A DNA stretch of 64,000 nt from contig CM071935.1 in assembly GCA_016081115.2 (NCBI GenBank), positions 52,996,680 to 53,060,679 of the forward strand, given 5' to 3'. Of this stretch, positions 22,992 to 35,000 are shown piece after piece; position 1 is the first letter of the stretch, and each line of letters opens with the position of its first letter. Source of the stretch: Rehmannia glutinosa. Its lineage: Eukaryota > Streptophyta > Magnoliopsida > Lamiales > Orobanchaceae. A model generated the notes under the pieces. It worked only from the letters and a program-made list of their open reading frames with translations, had not been told where the DNA came from and did not search any database. Made by a program: the position numbers and the translations under genes.

Positions 22992-23672
22992 CTTCGAATC
23001 ACTCCTTCCTGAGGATTCGTCTCTCGAAGCAGCTGACTTTCAAAAACCCTTTCGAGCCAAGGAAATGGAGGTAATCGAAAGAGGGTTTGTTGCACTTAAT
23101 CAGAGGATTAATAATCATGATGCCACAATTTCTGGGGACATAAGAGGATTTGTGCTAAGAATCAGGGAATGAGCTACACAGACGAAGGCACTTCGCAGGC
23201 AACAAGTTGGATACTTTAGATCACTATTCTCAAAATTGATGATCTGGGGTGGTGAACAAGTTCAATTGCAGCAGAGACATAGGGACAACATTGATCGTTT
23301 CGAACAAAGTCATCCTACTGAAATTGAGCTACTCAAAGTACAATTTCAGAAGCAAATAGAGCACACAGAGGCATCCCTGAGAGCTGAAATTCTCGACATG
23401 AAAGAACAGTTGTATGCACTCCGCTCTGAATAAAAGACAGCAGACTCCATTACTCATAAGAAGTTGGACTCTCTCCTACAGTCCAAACCCACTCTTTCAT
23501 AGGAAGATGATGCCAAAAAAGGGGAAGATACATATGAGAAGACCCCCATGAAAATAATTTTGACAACCCAAGGCACATTCACCTCTCTCCATGCTCAGTT
23601 GAAACAAGAGCTATCAGCTGAAGAGAAAGCTGAACTTGCCTTCAAGAAGAATCAAGCTGAGATTGAAAATAT
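22992..23672 (+). pseudogene. S1 post-pol (env-like) ORF, 3' part
   Basis: The S1 ORF resumes after the Athila-like insertion with DFESLLPEDSSLEAADF, which aligns with DFDVSWPEDESASSADF of S2. The sequence runs on through RIRE (TGA at 23170) into a frame with IDRFEQSHPTEIELLKVQFQ, a predicted coiled coil (23236-23433). Stops follow at 23431 and near 23502. A Lys/Glu-rich tail reaches the polypurine tract at 23672-23687. The join to 17471 is one base out of frame, so small indels have accumulated. Confidence 0.75.
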
Positions 23673-23687
23673 TGAAAGGTGGGAAAT

Positions 23688-25240
23688 TGTTAGGAAATTT
23701 ATTTATTAGATTTTGATGATACCATGTAAAACTTAGAATAAGAAGTTGACACCCCATTTTCCTTGTATTTCTATGTTGTAATAGATAGATCGAAAGAGCC
23801 GAGTGAAGTCAACTATATGTCGAAGAATGCAAGAAGTCAATCAAGTCTAGAGTGAAGACCCATCCGTGTGTCACCGAGTATGGTCAAGATGGAAGGCACA
23901 AACTCGACTGAAGGAGAGCCAGCTGAGGAATAGGTAAAGGATGTGGATGTGTCGATCAAATCGATAAAGAGCCAAGTCTAAGATTGAATTGACGGTTGAG
24001 TCATTCCCATATGATTGGAGCGGACTCAAGTCAAAGGGTAAAGACAAAGTGATCAAGTCAAGACAACTGACATTGATCCGTTGGAAGGAAGTCAAGAATA
24101 TTACTCGATATAGTAATAAGTCCAACCTGCTAGGTCTTAAAGTGTTTGGCCCAGAAATATGCAAAAGGAATAAACTAGTGGGAAACACTGAAGCATGTGT
24201 TAGACCCTGTAAAGCTACAGAGTCATTTAATACGAGTAAGGGTCAACATCATATTGTTGCAGGCCAAGAAAAGACAAGCCAACGAACAAGAAAATGTCAT
24301 TTGAAAATAGCCTATATCTTCAATGGGGAAATTTTCAAATGAGCGCTATAAAAGGCTGAGGAAGCATTTGAGAAAAGGTTACGATTTACATGAACAAATC
24401 AAGCAATTATCAAGCAAGCATAACCTGCAAATATTCTCAAAGCTTATCAAGATATTCCTCAAGCCTAAAACTCGTAAGAACTCGATCCAACACACGCTGT
24501 TAAGGAAAGATTACTTCAACCAGTTGAAGAGGAAAAGTTTCAAGAACAAAAAGAGGTCTACTCTCTAAGTTTGAAGGAGCTGTAGTAAGGTTCAAGATCG
24601 AACCATAAGTTTCAAGTTTGTTGGAAGGCTGTGTGATCAATTCCAAAGGCTTGAAGAGAGCTGAAGTAGCAAGGCAGCTGTTTTATGAAGAAATTGAGTC
24701 GCAGGAGAAGCTAGTTGTGTGATCAAGGTTGTCTCTAGACTAAATAACTGCTTTGTAATCTGATTTGTTACTTAGTGGATTCCTCCAGGAGTCGGAGAAG
24801 AGTGTATTAGAGGAATTACCCCATCCTCGAACCACTATAAAATTTGCTTGAGTCATTTACTTTCAACACTTTACTTTCTTGCATATTTGTATATCTATTG
24901 ATAAGTTAATTTGCAACCCAACTGATAATAACAAGTGCTAAAAACAAGTGTTAAAAACGTTCTTAAAATTAACTAAGGGTGTTAAAGTCTTCCGCTGTAT
25001 AAAACCAAATCATTTAAAAATTTAAGTGTTAGCTGACGCAACTAAGTTATACTATCAACAGCTCAGTCGAGTCTGTTGAGTGGGTAACTTTGCTGAAGAA
25101 AGCAAACCTAGCTGTCCCCCAAGGACTTAGCTGAATTGAGTCAACTCTGTTGAATATTTTAAAAGGACTAAAAAGTGAAAACTTGGTAACGTTTATTCAA
25201 CCCCCCTCTAAACCTTACACCACACCCCTTGGGACCTACA
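23688..25240 (+). repeat. shared LTR: 3' LTR of S1 and 5' LTR of S2
   Basis: This 1,553-bp LTR starts TGTTAGGAAATTT and ends CTTGGGACCTACA. A polypurine-type run (AAAGGTGGGAAAT) precedes it and an initiator-Met PBS follows, so it faces an element on both sides. It is the most complete family LTR here. TATAAAAGG is at 24347-24355. Confidence 0.9.
24347..24355 (+). promoter_or_regulatory. LTR TATA box
   Basis: TATAAAAGG is followed by CTGAGGAAGC in the conserved LTR context. Confidence 0.65.
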
Positions 25241-25242
25241 AG

Positions 25243-25254
25243 TGGTATCAAAGC
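25243..25254 (+). other. initiator Met-tRNA primer-binding site (S2)
   Basis: TGGTATCAAAGC has one mismatch to TGGTATCAGAGC and lies two bases after the LTR end. Confidence 0.9.
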
Positions 25255-25367
25255 GGTTGGTTCATTGAGCCTTCTGCACTGGTTACTGAACTAGATCTCA
25301 ATCTTTTTCAAAAAGTTTAACACTTGTGTTTTCAAATTATTTCATTTCATAAAGCAAAGTTATTATC

Positions 25368-28355
25368 ATCAAAGCCAATCTAACTCGTATTCCTATGTTT
25401 ATTGTGGAAGAGTTTGATGACTGGAAGATTCGCATGTACCTCACCTATCAGCTTTACACGATGAAATGTGGCTTGTGATAAAAGATGGGCCACTGCAATA
25501 CTTAAGGTTAATACTGCTGTAAGAAGAGAACCTCCAGCTGAAGGAGAGGATGCTGCACCAGTGGAGCCTAGACCAGCCATGGTTGAAAAACATCTTTGTG
25601 AATGGACTAATGAAGATCGAAAGAGATACAACCTGGACAATGTGGCCAAGGATATTTTTTACAAGACATTGGACAAAGCTATGTTCAATAAAGTGAAGTC
25701 ATGCAAATCAGTCACAGAAATCTGGGATAAGCTAACCTTGATATATGAAGGATTTGAACCGATCCAAAGAGAACAAACTAATCATGTTCTTTGTTCAAAA
25801 TTTTGAAAATTTTAAAATACTTGCAGGTGAGAGTCTATATCAGCTGGATGCCAGATTCACAGAGATCACTAATGAGCTTTCAGCTCTTGGGAAAGAGTAC
25901 ACTCAGAAGGAGACGTGCATGAAGATTCTAAGAGCACTCCCAGCTAAATGGGAAATGAAGGTCATGGCCCTGAGACACTCAATGGACATCTCAGAAACAT
26001 CGAATCATGAGCTATTCTCAGACCTCAAAGCCTACGAGTTTGAGCTGAGAAGAAAAGAGCAAGAAGAGACATTTGTATCCAAGACAGCTGCATTGTTGGC
26101 TAGTGAAGGGAAGAAAGCTGAGCCAAAGGAGACCATTGACCAGGAGTAAATTGCCCTAATGGTAAAGAGATTCAACAAGTTCGTTAACAAGAAATATAAA
26201 AGAAACAAGGATGAGACCTCCAGGAGACATTCAACACCTTCCAAAGCAAGGGAGGATAGACCACCTAAGGGAGCTGAACATCAAAGTCCTGACTATCAGA
26301 GAGCCGAGAGAGCTGATCAAAGAGCTGAAAACCTGTATTGGAATTGCAGACAACCAGGACACTTTGCTGTTGACTGTTCCTATCCACCAGTCAACAAATA
26401 CAGAAATGAGGAAGATAGAAGAGTCTTTAGGGAAAGAGGACAAGAAAAGAAGAAAGCCATTTGGCTGCTGAGACTGCTGAGCCAGCTAAGTGTAAAGAGC
26501 CAACAGACTAGGACAACAGTGAAACTGACTACTCAAGTGATACTAAGGAAAAAGCTTTGATCTGCCTCATGGCTAAAGAACAAGATCAATAAAATGAGGT
26601 ACATTCTAACTCATCTCATTCTGATTCAAGTGATATTAACTGTGATACACGCACTTCATCACCCACAGATCTTTAAGATTCATTAAGCAAAATGATGAAA
26701 GATTTTGAGCACATTAAAACCTCACACATACTTTTGAATGAGGAAAACAACCAACTTAAAAGCCAAAACTCACAGCTGACTAAAGAGCTGAGTACTCTAA
26801 GTCATATGCTGATGAGAACACTAAGCTGAAGTATAGATGTTAAACGGGTTGGCCCTAGCCCTATAGGGCCAGCCCTAGCGGGCTTCGGGCTAAACGGTCT
26901 TCGAACTAAACGGGCCGGTGTTAAACAGGCTGGCAATATTGGAACCTAACCCTAACCCTAAACGAGCCACTATTGGGCTATAGTAAAAAATTAAAAATTA
27001 TATATTTAAATTTAAAATTTCAAACTTTATCATATATACCATTTAAGTTTAACATTTAAAGTTAATCTTAAAAAAAATCATGCATGTTTATAATTACGTT
27101 GCATTAACAAAATTATAAAATTAGATTTAACACCAATTAGAAATATAATTTATATCCTAAATAATCTAATAAAACTATGTGACATTTTCTTATTTAGAAT
27201 AAAATGGAAAACTAAATTAAGTAATAAAGAAAACAAATAAAAAAGAAGCTTTTCAAGAATTTATAGCTTGTTTAATAAAGTTAAACTTAAAGAAGAGGGA
27301 GATGTGAATTTGAAAAATAAATTTACTAGTAATAGTAGGTAAAAAAGAGTAGATATAAAATATTAGAATTATATTTATTTTTTAAAAAATAAAAATAGTG
27401 GGCTAACGGGGTAGCCCGGTTAACCTTCGGGCTAGCCCTAACGGGCTTCGGTTTAAACGGTCCGGGCAAAAAAAGGCCCTGATTTGAATGGGTTCAAGAT
27501 CTTAGCAGAGTTAGCTGCTACTGAAAAGAGAGAAAAAGATCTTAAAAATGTGATTGCTTCATTTACAAAAGCATCGAAATCATTGGATGAACTTATAATG
27601 AGTCAAAAAGAGTGTGGAGATAAGACATGCATATGATTCAATTCCTTAGTGCATAGTCCAACTCCCGGAGTGATTTTGAGAAAGGATCCTCAAGCAATGA
27701 GGAAATCCAAAAGCCCAAAACACCATATATTGCACCAACATCCATACCTAAACACAATCACAATCATACGGCCTTGGATAAAAGGTAAAGGAAAGAAGCC
27801 GATGAGAGTATCTTTGAGAGGACAACTAAAAAGAAATTTACACAAGTCCATCAAAGAGACTCTAATGCTGAAAAATACTCTGTAAAAACCTAATAGAGCT
27901 ACCAAAAAACCCCAGAGATTTCATCAAAGAAATTCATATGATGGGAATGGTAGAAACTATCCAAACCAAGCTGATAGGAATAACCATGTGAAATATCAGC
28001 AAAGATCTATGGGATACAAGCCGAAGTGGCAAAGACCTCAACCTCAGCAAAGGTCATTCCCAAGGCAAAAGAGTTATTATTAGCACACATATGCACCCAG
28101 GCACAACACCCAGAAATTCCACAACTACCCCAAGAAAGTAGTTGCTAAAACAAACACACAGGCATACAGACAAAAGAGACAGATGTATGATCCTAAAACC
28201 CCCAAACAATTTGCTAATGTGCATTGTTATTATGGAACTGATAGATGGCAACCTCTTATTGTCAGATCATCTGGCTATAGGTTGGTTGGAGCATCTTCTA
28301 GCACTAACCCACCAGCACCCAGACAAGTATGGGTACCTAAAAACTAATTTCCTTG
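25368..28355 (+). pseudogene. S2 gag
   Basis: The frame homologous to the S3 start begins with ATC at 25368 instead of ATG, so the start codon is lost. UBN2-type gag domain pieces follow: EEFDDWKIRM, EWTNEDRKRYNLDNVAKD, and LFSDLKAYEFELRRKEQEE. Frameshifts lie near 25440 and 25770, and a stop at 26147. The knuckle near 26335-26385 reads YWNCRQPGHFAVDC, with Tyr in place of the first Cys. The coiled-coil part is cut by the insert at 26834-27495 and resumes at about 27496. A basic region (27700-28330) precedes protease. Confidence 0.8.
26834..27495. mobile_element. 0.66-kb GC-tipped, AT-cored insertion in S2 gag
   Basis: Gag homology to S3 stops at about 26833 and resumes at about 27496. The insert starts TAGATGTTAAACGGGTTGGC. 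It has about 100-bp GC-rich ends and a roughly 400-bp very AT-rich core. The ends share a direct repeat: AGCCCTAGCGGGCTTCGG (about 26872) and AGCCCTAACGGGCTTCGG (about 27436). A telomere-like CCTAACCCTAACCCTAAAC lies at 26945-26963. The left tip resembles plant hAT-type MITE ends (weak recollection). No inverted terminal repeat or 8-bp duplication is visible at the right, so the class is uncertain. Confidence 0.55.
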
Positions 28356-31300
28356 ATTGCAGGTTCAAGGAACATCTGAGTACCAAGGAAACTGGTACAT
28401 GGATAGTGACTGCTCCAGACAAATGACAGGAAATAAAAGAAATCTGACAAAATTTAAGGAGATCAAAGGTGCAAAAGTCATATTTGGAGGAAACGAAGCT
28501 CCAGGGGAAATGAAAGGCACACGATCCATCAAGAAAAATGGGATGCAGATCACATACGTTGAATACGTTGAAGGCCTCAACTTCAACCTCAAAGATCACC
28601 AACTCGTGACAAAGGCTACAATGTCGGATGCAACATGGGGATATGCCAGATCAAGGATGCTAAATCTAATGAGATTGTGCTGCAAAGAACAAGGCAAAAG
28701 AACATGTATGTAGTGGATTGGTCTACTGCTACACCAAGCACATGTCTGCTAGCAAAGAGTACAGTCGAATCAAGTTGGCTGTGCATAAGAAGCTGAGTCA
28801 CTTGAATTTCAAGACAATCAACAAACTTGCAAGGAGTCATCTTTTGGAAGGATTGTCTGACTCAATATACAAGAAATAAAGTATATGTGATGCATGCCAG
28901 ATGGGAAAGCAAACCAAATCATCTTTCAAGGATAAGCTAAGTCCTTCTTCAACAAGGATATTGCATCTATTGCACATGGACTTATTTGGTCCTGTTGAGC
29001 CAACTAGCATCAGTGGAAAGAAATACACCTTAGTGGTGGTGGATGATTATTCAAGATATACATGGACAATTTTCATGTGTAAAAAGAAGGAAACACTGCA
29101 AAAATTACCTCAGCTGATGAAAAGAGTTCAAAATGAGAAGAGTCAAACCATTATAAAGATAAGATCTGACAGAGGAACTGAATTTGTCAATGGGATTATA
29201 ACTCAGTATTGTGTCGACAATGGTATTGCTCATGGGTTATCAGCTGCAAGGACTCCACATCAGAATGGAGTTGCTGAAAGATGAAACAAAACCCTCAAGG
29301 AAGCTGCAAGGACAATGTTAGCAGAAGCTAGATTGCTTAAGAGATTTTGGGCTGAAGCCATAAATACAGCATGCTATACGCAGAATAGATGCATGATAAA
29401 CAGGCAATTAACCAAGACTCCCTATGTGATTTAGACAGGGAGAAAGCCAAATGTTGGATATTTTAAGATATTTGGATGTAAGTGCTTCGTCCACAACAAT
29501 GGCAAGGATAATTTGAAGGCTTTTGATGCTAAAACTGATGAAGGTATCCTTTTGGCATACTCAGCTAAGAGTAAATCCTATAGTGTGCTAAACAAGAGGA
29601 CTATGGTCACAAAAGAGTCCATTCATGTGGTATTTTATGAGCCAAATGTAAATGGAGAAGACATTGATGAGTTAGCTGAGAAGGAAAATCTGCCAACTAT
29701 GCAGAAGAGTACTTATGTTGAAGCAGATGTGAGAGCACTCAACACTGAAGATGATGAGATAGCTGAATCTCAAAGATAGTTGGAAGGTCTACAACTGAAT
29801 GATGATGAAGAAGTTGTTCAAGACAACTTAGCTGCAAGACGGCTGAATCCAGCAGACTTACTCCGACCTGATGTGAAATGGCTGAGAGACCATCCACCTG
29901 AGTTAATCATTGGAGATGTCAGAGATGGCATAAGAACCAGATCCAGAGCACAACAAGAAGCTATGTTCACTTGTTTTATTTCTCAAATAGATCCTAAAGA
30001 TGTGTCTCAAGCCTTGGAAGACACACATTGGATTCAGGCCATGCAAGAAGAGCTGAATCAGTTTTAACGAAACAAAGTATGGGAATTAGATCAAAGGCCT
30101 ACTCACCAAAATGTAATTGTTACTAAGTGGGTATTCAGAAACAAGAAGAATGAGGAAGGATCTGTTGTCAGAAAGAAAGCAAGATTGGTAGCCAAAGGGT
30201 ATTTCCAAGAGGAAGGTATAGATTTTGATGAAACCTTTGCTCCTGTTGCCAGATTGGAAGCAATAAGGATGTTCATTGCTTATGATGCACATAAAAACTA
30301 CACTGTATATCAAATGGATGTGAAAAGTGCATTTTCTGAAGGGACTGTTAGAGGAAGAAGTCTATGTTGAACAACCTCCAGGTTTTGAGCGGAAAACTAT
30401 CGGAGATAAGGTCTACAAGCTCGAGAAGGCATTGTATGGATTGAAACAAGCACCAAGAACATGTTATGATACATTGTCTCAGTTTCTAATTGACAATGGA
30501 TTCACCAAAGGTAAAGTTGACAGAACACTCTTCTGGATTCAAGATGGAGAGAGTATACTACTTGTTCAAATATATGTGGATGATATCATATTTGGATCCA
30601 CAAACAAAGAGCTGTGTGATAAATTCTCAAACCTCATGTAAGGCAAGTTTGAAATGAGCATGATGTGAAAGCTGACTTTCTTCTTAGGACTTCAAGTCAA
30701 GCAAATGAAGGATAGAACCTTCATAAGTCAAACCAAGTATACCAGGGATTTGATGAAGAAATTTGACATGAAACAAATATCTTCAGTGAAAATTCCCATG
30801 AACAAATTAGTTAAGATGGATATGGATGCAGATTTCAAAGTTGTTGATCAAACTAGATATAGAGCCCTCATTGGATCATTGCTCTATTTAACTGCAAGCA
30901 AGCCAGACATCACCTTTGTTGTAGGTGTATGTGCTAGATTTCAATCTGCACCAAAAGAGAGTCACATGACTGCATCTAAGGGAATCCTAATGTATTTGAA
31001 GGGATGCCAAGAAGTTGGCTTATGGTATCCAAAGGAAGGAGGATTCAAGCTGGTGGGCTACTCAGACTCAGACTATGCTGGATGTAGAGTTGACAGGAAG
31101 AGAACATTAGGTACTTGTCAAATGTTTGGAAATAGATTGGTTTCTTGGTTCAGCAAGAAATAAAATTTAATAGCTACATCCACAGCTGAAGCAGAGTACA
31201 TAGCTTCGGGCAGCTGTTGTGCCCAAGTTCCATGGATAAGACAACAGCTGAGAGACTATGATATTGAAGAAAATGAGACTCCAATTATGTGTGATAACAC

Positions 31301-31517
31301 TAGTGCTATTGCAATAACTTAGAATCCAATGTTGCACTCAAGAACAAAGCACATTGATGTCAGATATCATTTTATAAGAGATCAAGTTGAAAAGAAAGAC
31401 ATCACCTTGGAATACATCTCAATTGATAAGCAGTTAGCTGACATATTCACTAAACCTCTATGTGAATCGAGATTTGAAGAGCTTAAGAATGAGCTAGGGT
31501 TAATTGAGCTGAGTTAA
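28356..31517 (+). pseudogene. S2 pol (PR-IN-RT-RH)
   Basis: Protease begins near 28390 with WYMDSDCSRQMTG; the family has DSGCSRHMTG, so the catalytic triad Gly is replaced. Integrase (28880-29330) has HMDLFGPV, IRSDRGTEF and HQNGVAER, the D-D-E residues, before a TGA at 29281. RT has VYQMDVKSAF and YVDDIIFG (about 30580). From 30327 to the stop at 31515-31517 the frame is constant, with stops at 30639, 30666, 31161 and about 31319. At least two replace CAA with TAA. RNase H ends LADIFTKPLCESRFEELKNE. Confidence 0.85.
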
Positions 31518-32071
31518 GACATTTAGAAGACTCAATCGGAACAGACAAAGAAGAGAGAATGAAAGATAAGCAAGTTTCACAATTCAGCAAAGTGAAACAT
31601 CTAAGATGGGAAATCAACTGTATAGATTTAGCTGATAGCTGAGTGATCTAAAGTGAAGAGGGAAGCCGAGTCAAGTCACGTTTAGATGACAGCTAAGTTA
31701 TTTATGAGCTAAGTGACAAAACACAGTCGTTTTCTGTGAGCGGGAATGTTTTTAAAGATTACGTCAGCATAATTATGATGTCAGAACAAAAGCTGCACAT
31801 TTAGCCTATGATTGGATATAAATGCTGCTGCATTTAATGCGGGAAAATTAATGCGGTTTCAAAGGATAAATCCTGACCGTCGATTTGATCTAATTTTTCA
31901 AATTCCCAAAACCGTCCTTTCAAATCTGATATAAGCCAAAACACATTTTCTCTGTCACCACAAAAACTCTCTCGTCTTCAACAAGCAAATGAATTCTCTC
32001 TGTGAAAGTGCAAAAACCCTACTTTTCAAATCGAGATTTTACGTTACATTCACCATTTATTTTCTTCAAAA
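31518..32071 (+). other. S2 spacer between pol and post-pol ORF
   Basis: A noncoding leader homologous to 13996-14559, ending in a pyrimidine-rich stretch about 60-110 bp before the ATG. No open frame is present. Confidence 0.5.
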
Positions 32072-35000
32072 ATGGAAGCATCATACGACTTTGTCAAGAT
32101 GCCTGAGAAGATCAACTCAGGATTGACAGTTGACTTCAAGTGAATGCTGAAACAGGGTACTCATGAAGCCCTGGTGAAGAAGATTGCTGAAAAACTCGAG
32201 AAATCCGGTCTGACGGATTTTCTAACTATGAAGCTTTCTCATACGTATTTCGAAGAAATCGCAATGTTTTATATTAACGGTGAAGTGCATGATGATGAGA
32301 TTCACTATTCCGTCCATAGAAAGGCAATACATATCACTGTTGCTGACCTTGCTGAACATTGTAAGTTGCCTACAGAAGGGCTGAAAGAAATCACCGAAAG
32401 GGATGTCAACATAGCTGCTGCTTGGAAGGAGATAGCCAAGCCTGAGTCAGTTGCGAAGGCTGTCTATACAACCAAGAAGGAATTGATCAAGGAAGATTAC
32501 ACAAGCTAATGGACATTATGTCAAGTGCGTGGATATGTAGTTCGGCAGTTTTAATCAGCTGTCTCGAACCAAACTAGTGGTGATGGCTGCAATTCTAGAA
32601 GAGAAGATGATCAATCAATAGTTTGTCTTGATCGTATTTGCGAAATGCGATTAATATGACCATCAAGGAGGATGGAACATTCGGATGCTCTTTGGGCTAT
32701 GGCCTAGTTAATGGCCATTTGATGGAGGTGAAGGGGTTTGCCCGGCAACATGGAAAGCCATTCCATGTGAACAAGAAAATGTTCAAGGCAAACCTGTCAG
32801 GCGCTTAGAGAAAGGCACATGCAAGGAAAGCGGACACTAGCGAGGGTGAGTCAACTGACCCTGCTGAAGACACAGCTGCAACTGCCCTAGTTCTCTCTCC
32901 CAAGCCTATCCAGAAGAAGAGAGCTACTGTAGTCAAAGAAGGTTCCCACCCCTGCAGCCGAGCCAAAAGCACCTGCCCCAGCAGCCGAATCCAGTGTACC
33001 TGCCCCAGTAGCTGAGACCGAGAAGGATACGTCTACGCCTTCTCCGGTCGTGAAGAATAAGCGCACAGTTGTGCCTCGCAAGCCAGCTTCTGCCAAAAAG
33101 ATAAAGATGGTGGAGCCAGAAGCCACCACAAAAGAAGCTGAAGAGGATGTTGTTCCTCTTGTCAAGACCAAGAGAAGGAGACTATATAAGAAGTCTGACA
33201 TTGAGAAAGCTGAGTCTGCCACTCAGCCAAAGAAGCACGAGAAGATTGCTGAAACTCAAGAGGGGTAGTCTAAAGAGAAAGATGGTGGAAATGCAGCCAC
33301 CATGGACGTCAAGAAGTCTGCTGATGTCGATCAGCAGATTGAAGAAGACCCAGTTGCTCGAGAGACAGCTGTTGAGAAGCAAGGAGCTGAGACAGCTGAG
33401 ACACATAAAGAAAGAATTGTCCACTCCCCTCAGAGTGATACCAATGAACCTGAGGATGAGCATGCTCCACTTGCTACGATTCAGGAAGAAGGAGACGAAG
33501 ATGATGATATTATTATGCTATCGCCTGTCTATCCTGATATTCATCAGAGATTGAGGGAATGGAGAAATTGGAAGCTGAGTTACTCTCGACAACAATTTGA
33601 GCAACCTGAGTACATTGAAGAAGAAGAAGAGGAGCTCTTAAGCTTCCTGGGGAACGTCTCTATCACCTTTTCTCTCAATGAAGACTTTTGTATGGATGCC
33701 CTTCGTGCAATTAAGGAAGATTAAAAGGAAAAGGCTTTGGAGAGGGCCAAAGCCGTTGAAAAGTAAAAAATGGGCATGTTCACTGGTAGTCTTGAACATC
33801 ACATAGACTTGTCTGACAGTGATGTAGAAGAGATCGATCCTACTGTCGCAGCAGAGGAGGCCGAATTCCAACAGGCCATTAAAGAATCAAAATCACTGCA
33901 CGAACAACAATTGCAAGAGGGTCCAGGAGAGTCTTTTCCACTCTCTCCTTGATCTAACCCCTTGGATGTGGTGTAGAAGATAGTTGCTGATATTGCTGCC
34001 ACCACAACCCCCGTGCATTCTGAAAATGGCTCACAGAAGATTGGAGATGAAGCTATGGAAGGAGATAAAGCGGGCACCCTAGCCAAGCCAACTCTTGAAG
34101 GTGTTGAGACACCTTCCCCCACTGCTGAGCATTTAGAGGGAAAAACAGCCGAGTCTCATGTGCAGAGCAACCCCAGTTCTCTTAACTTAGCTGGTGCGCC
34201 AGCTGAGGGGAAAGCTCTCACCACCAAAACCAGGTCGGAGGATGCTTTGGGAGACCAATCTTTGGAGAAAGGAGGCAAAGGTGAAAAATCAATAGAACAA
34301 CAGAGTGAAGTTGATGAAGCTCGGATGGTTGAGACTGTCTCAGCTGAACCTTCACTACACTGAAGGCTGATGACGCTGATGATGCAGCAAAGGCAACGGA
34401 TGGAATGGAGACCATGGGAGTTGAGACTCCTGGTCCTAAAAGTGCAATCCCAGGAGTTGAGACTCTAACGGATGCCATCGAAGAACCTAAGGCAGATGAA
34501 TATGATGCAGGGAAAAATCCCAAGACCCTACTATAGTTGAGACTCCACATAGGGATGCTAAAGGCCCTCCAGCGGTTGAGACTGCTGAGGGTGTCGAAGG
34601 CCACAATGAGGTTGAGACTTCCTTGGGTAAAAAAGCTGCAAAAGAGAAAATTCCTCAAATAGAGACGATGATGAAGAAGACTAAATAAGCGCTCTTAGTG
34701 ATTCCCAGGAGCATATTGACATAGAATTTCTGGAATCCGACAATGAAGCTGAGTCCAGTCCTACAGATGAATGTACTGAGGACAAAGATGAGGATTATTA
34801 AGACTCTCGGAGCAAATCAAGTGACAAAACTGCTCCAATGAGGTTCATGCTTGTTGATGAGCCAACCCCAATGGCTCCAACACACTCCGATGACACTGAT
34901 AAATCAGCTGAGGACAAGTCAACTCAAAAGGAAGGACTACGATCACCGAGGAAGTCATTAAGATAGCCGAGGGTCGATCAGTGGCAGCTAACACAAAATG

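Larger units (their letters stand above)
7430..25240 (+). mobile_element. Sirevirus-like Ty1/copia element S1, with nested insertion
   Basis: The order is LTR, initiator-Met PBS, gag, PR-IN-RT-RH, spacer, post-pol ORF, polypurine tract, LTR. The total is 17.8 kb, of which 5.5 kb (17472-22986) is a later insertion. Its right LTR directly precedes the PBS of S2, so no 3' target duplication can be found. Base 7425-7429 reads ACAAA on the left. The gag-IN part is the most decayed of the copies, while RT-RH is well preserved. Confidence 0.8.

Noticed and set aside
26945..26963. Interstitial telomere repeat
   Set aside because: Only about two and a half units inside a GCCCTA-rich tip; more likely part of the insert's own repeat than a telomere remnant.
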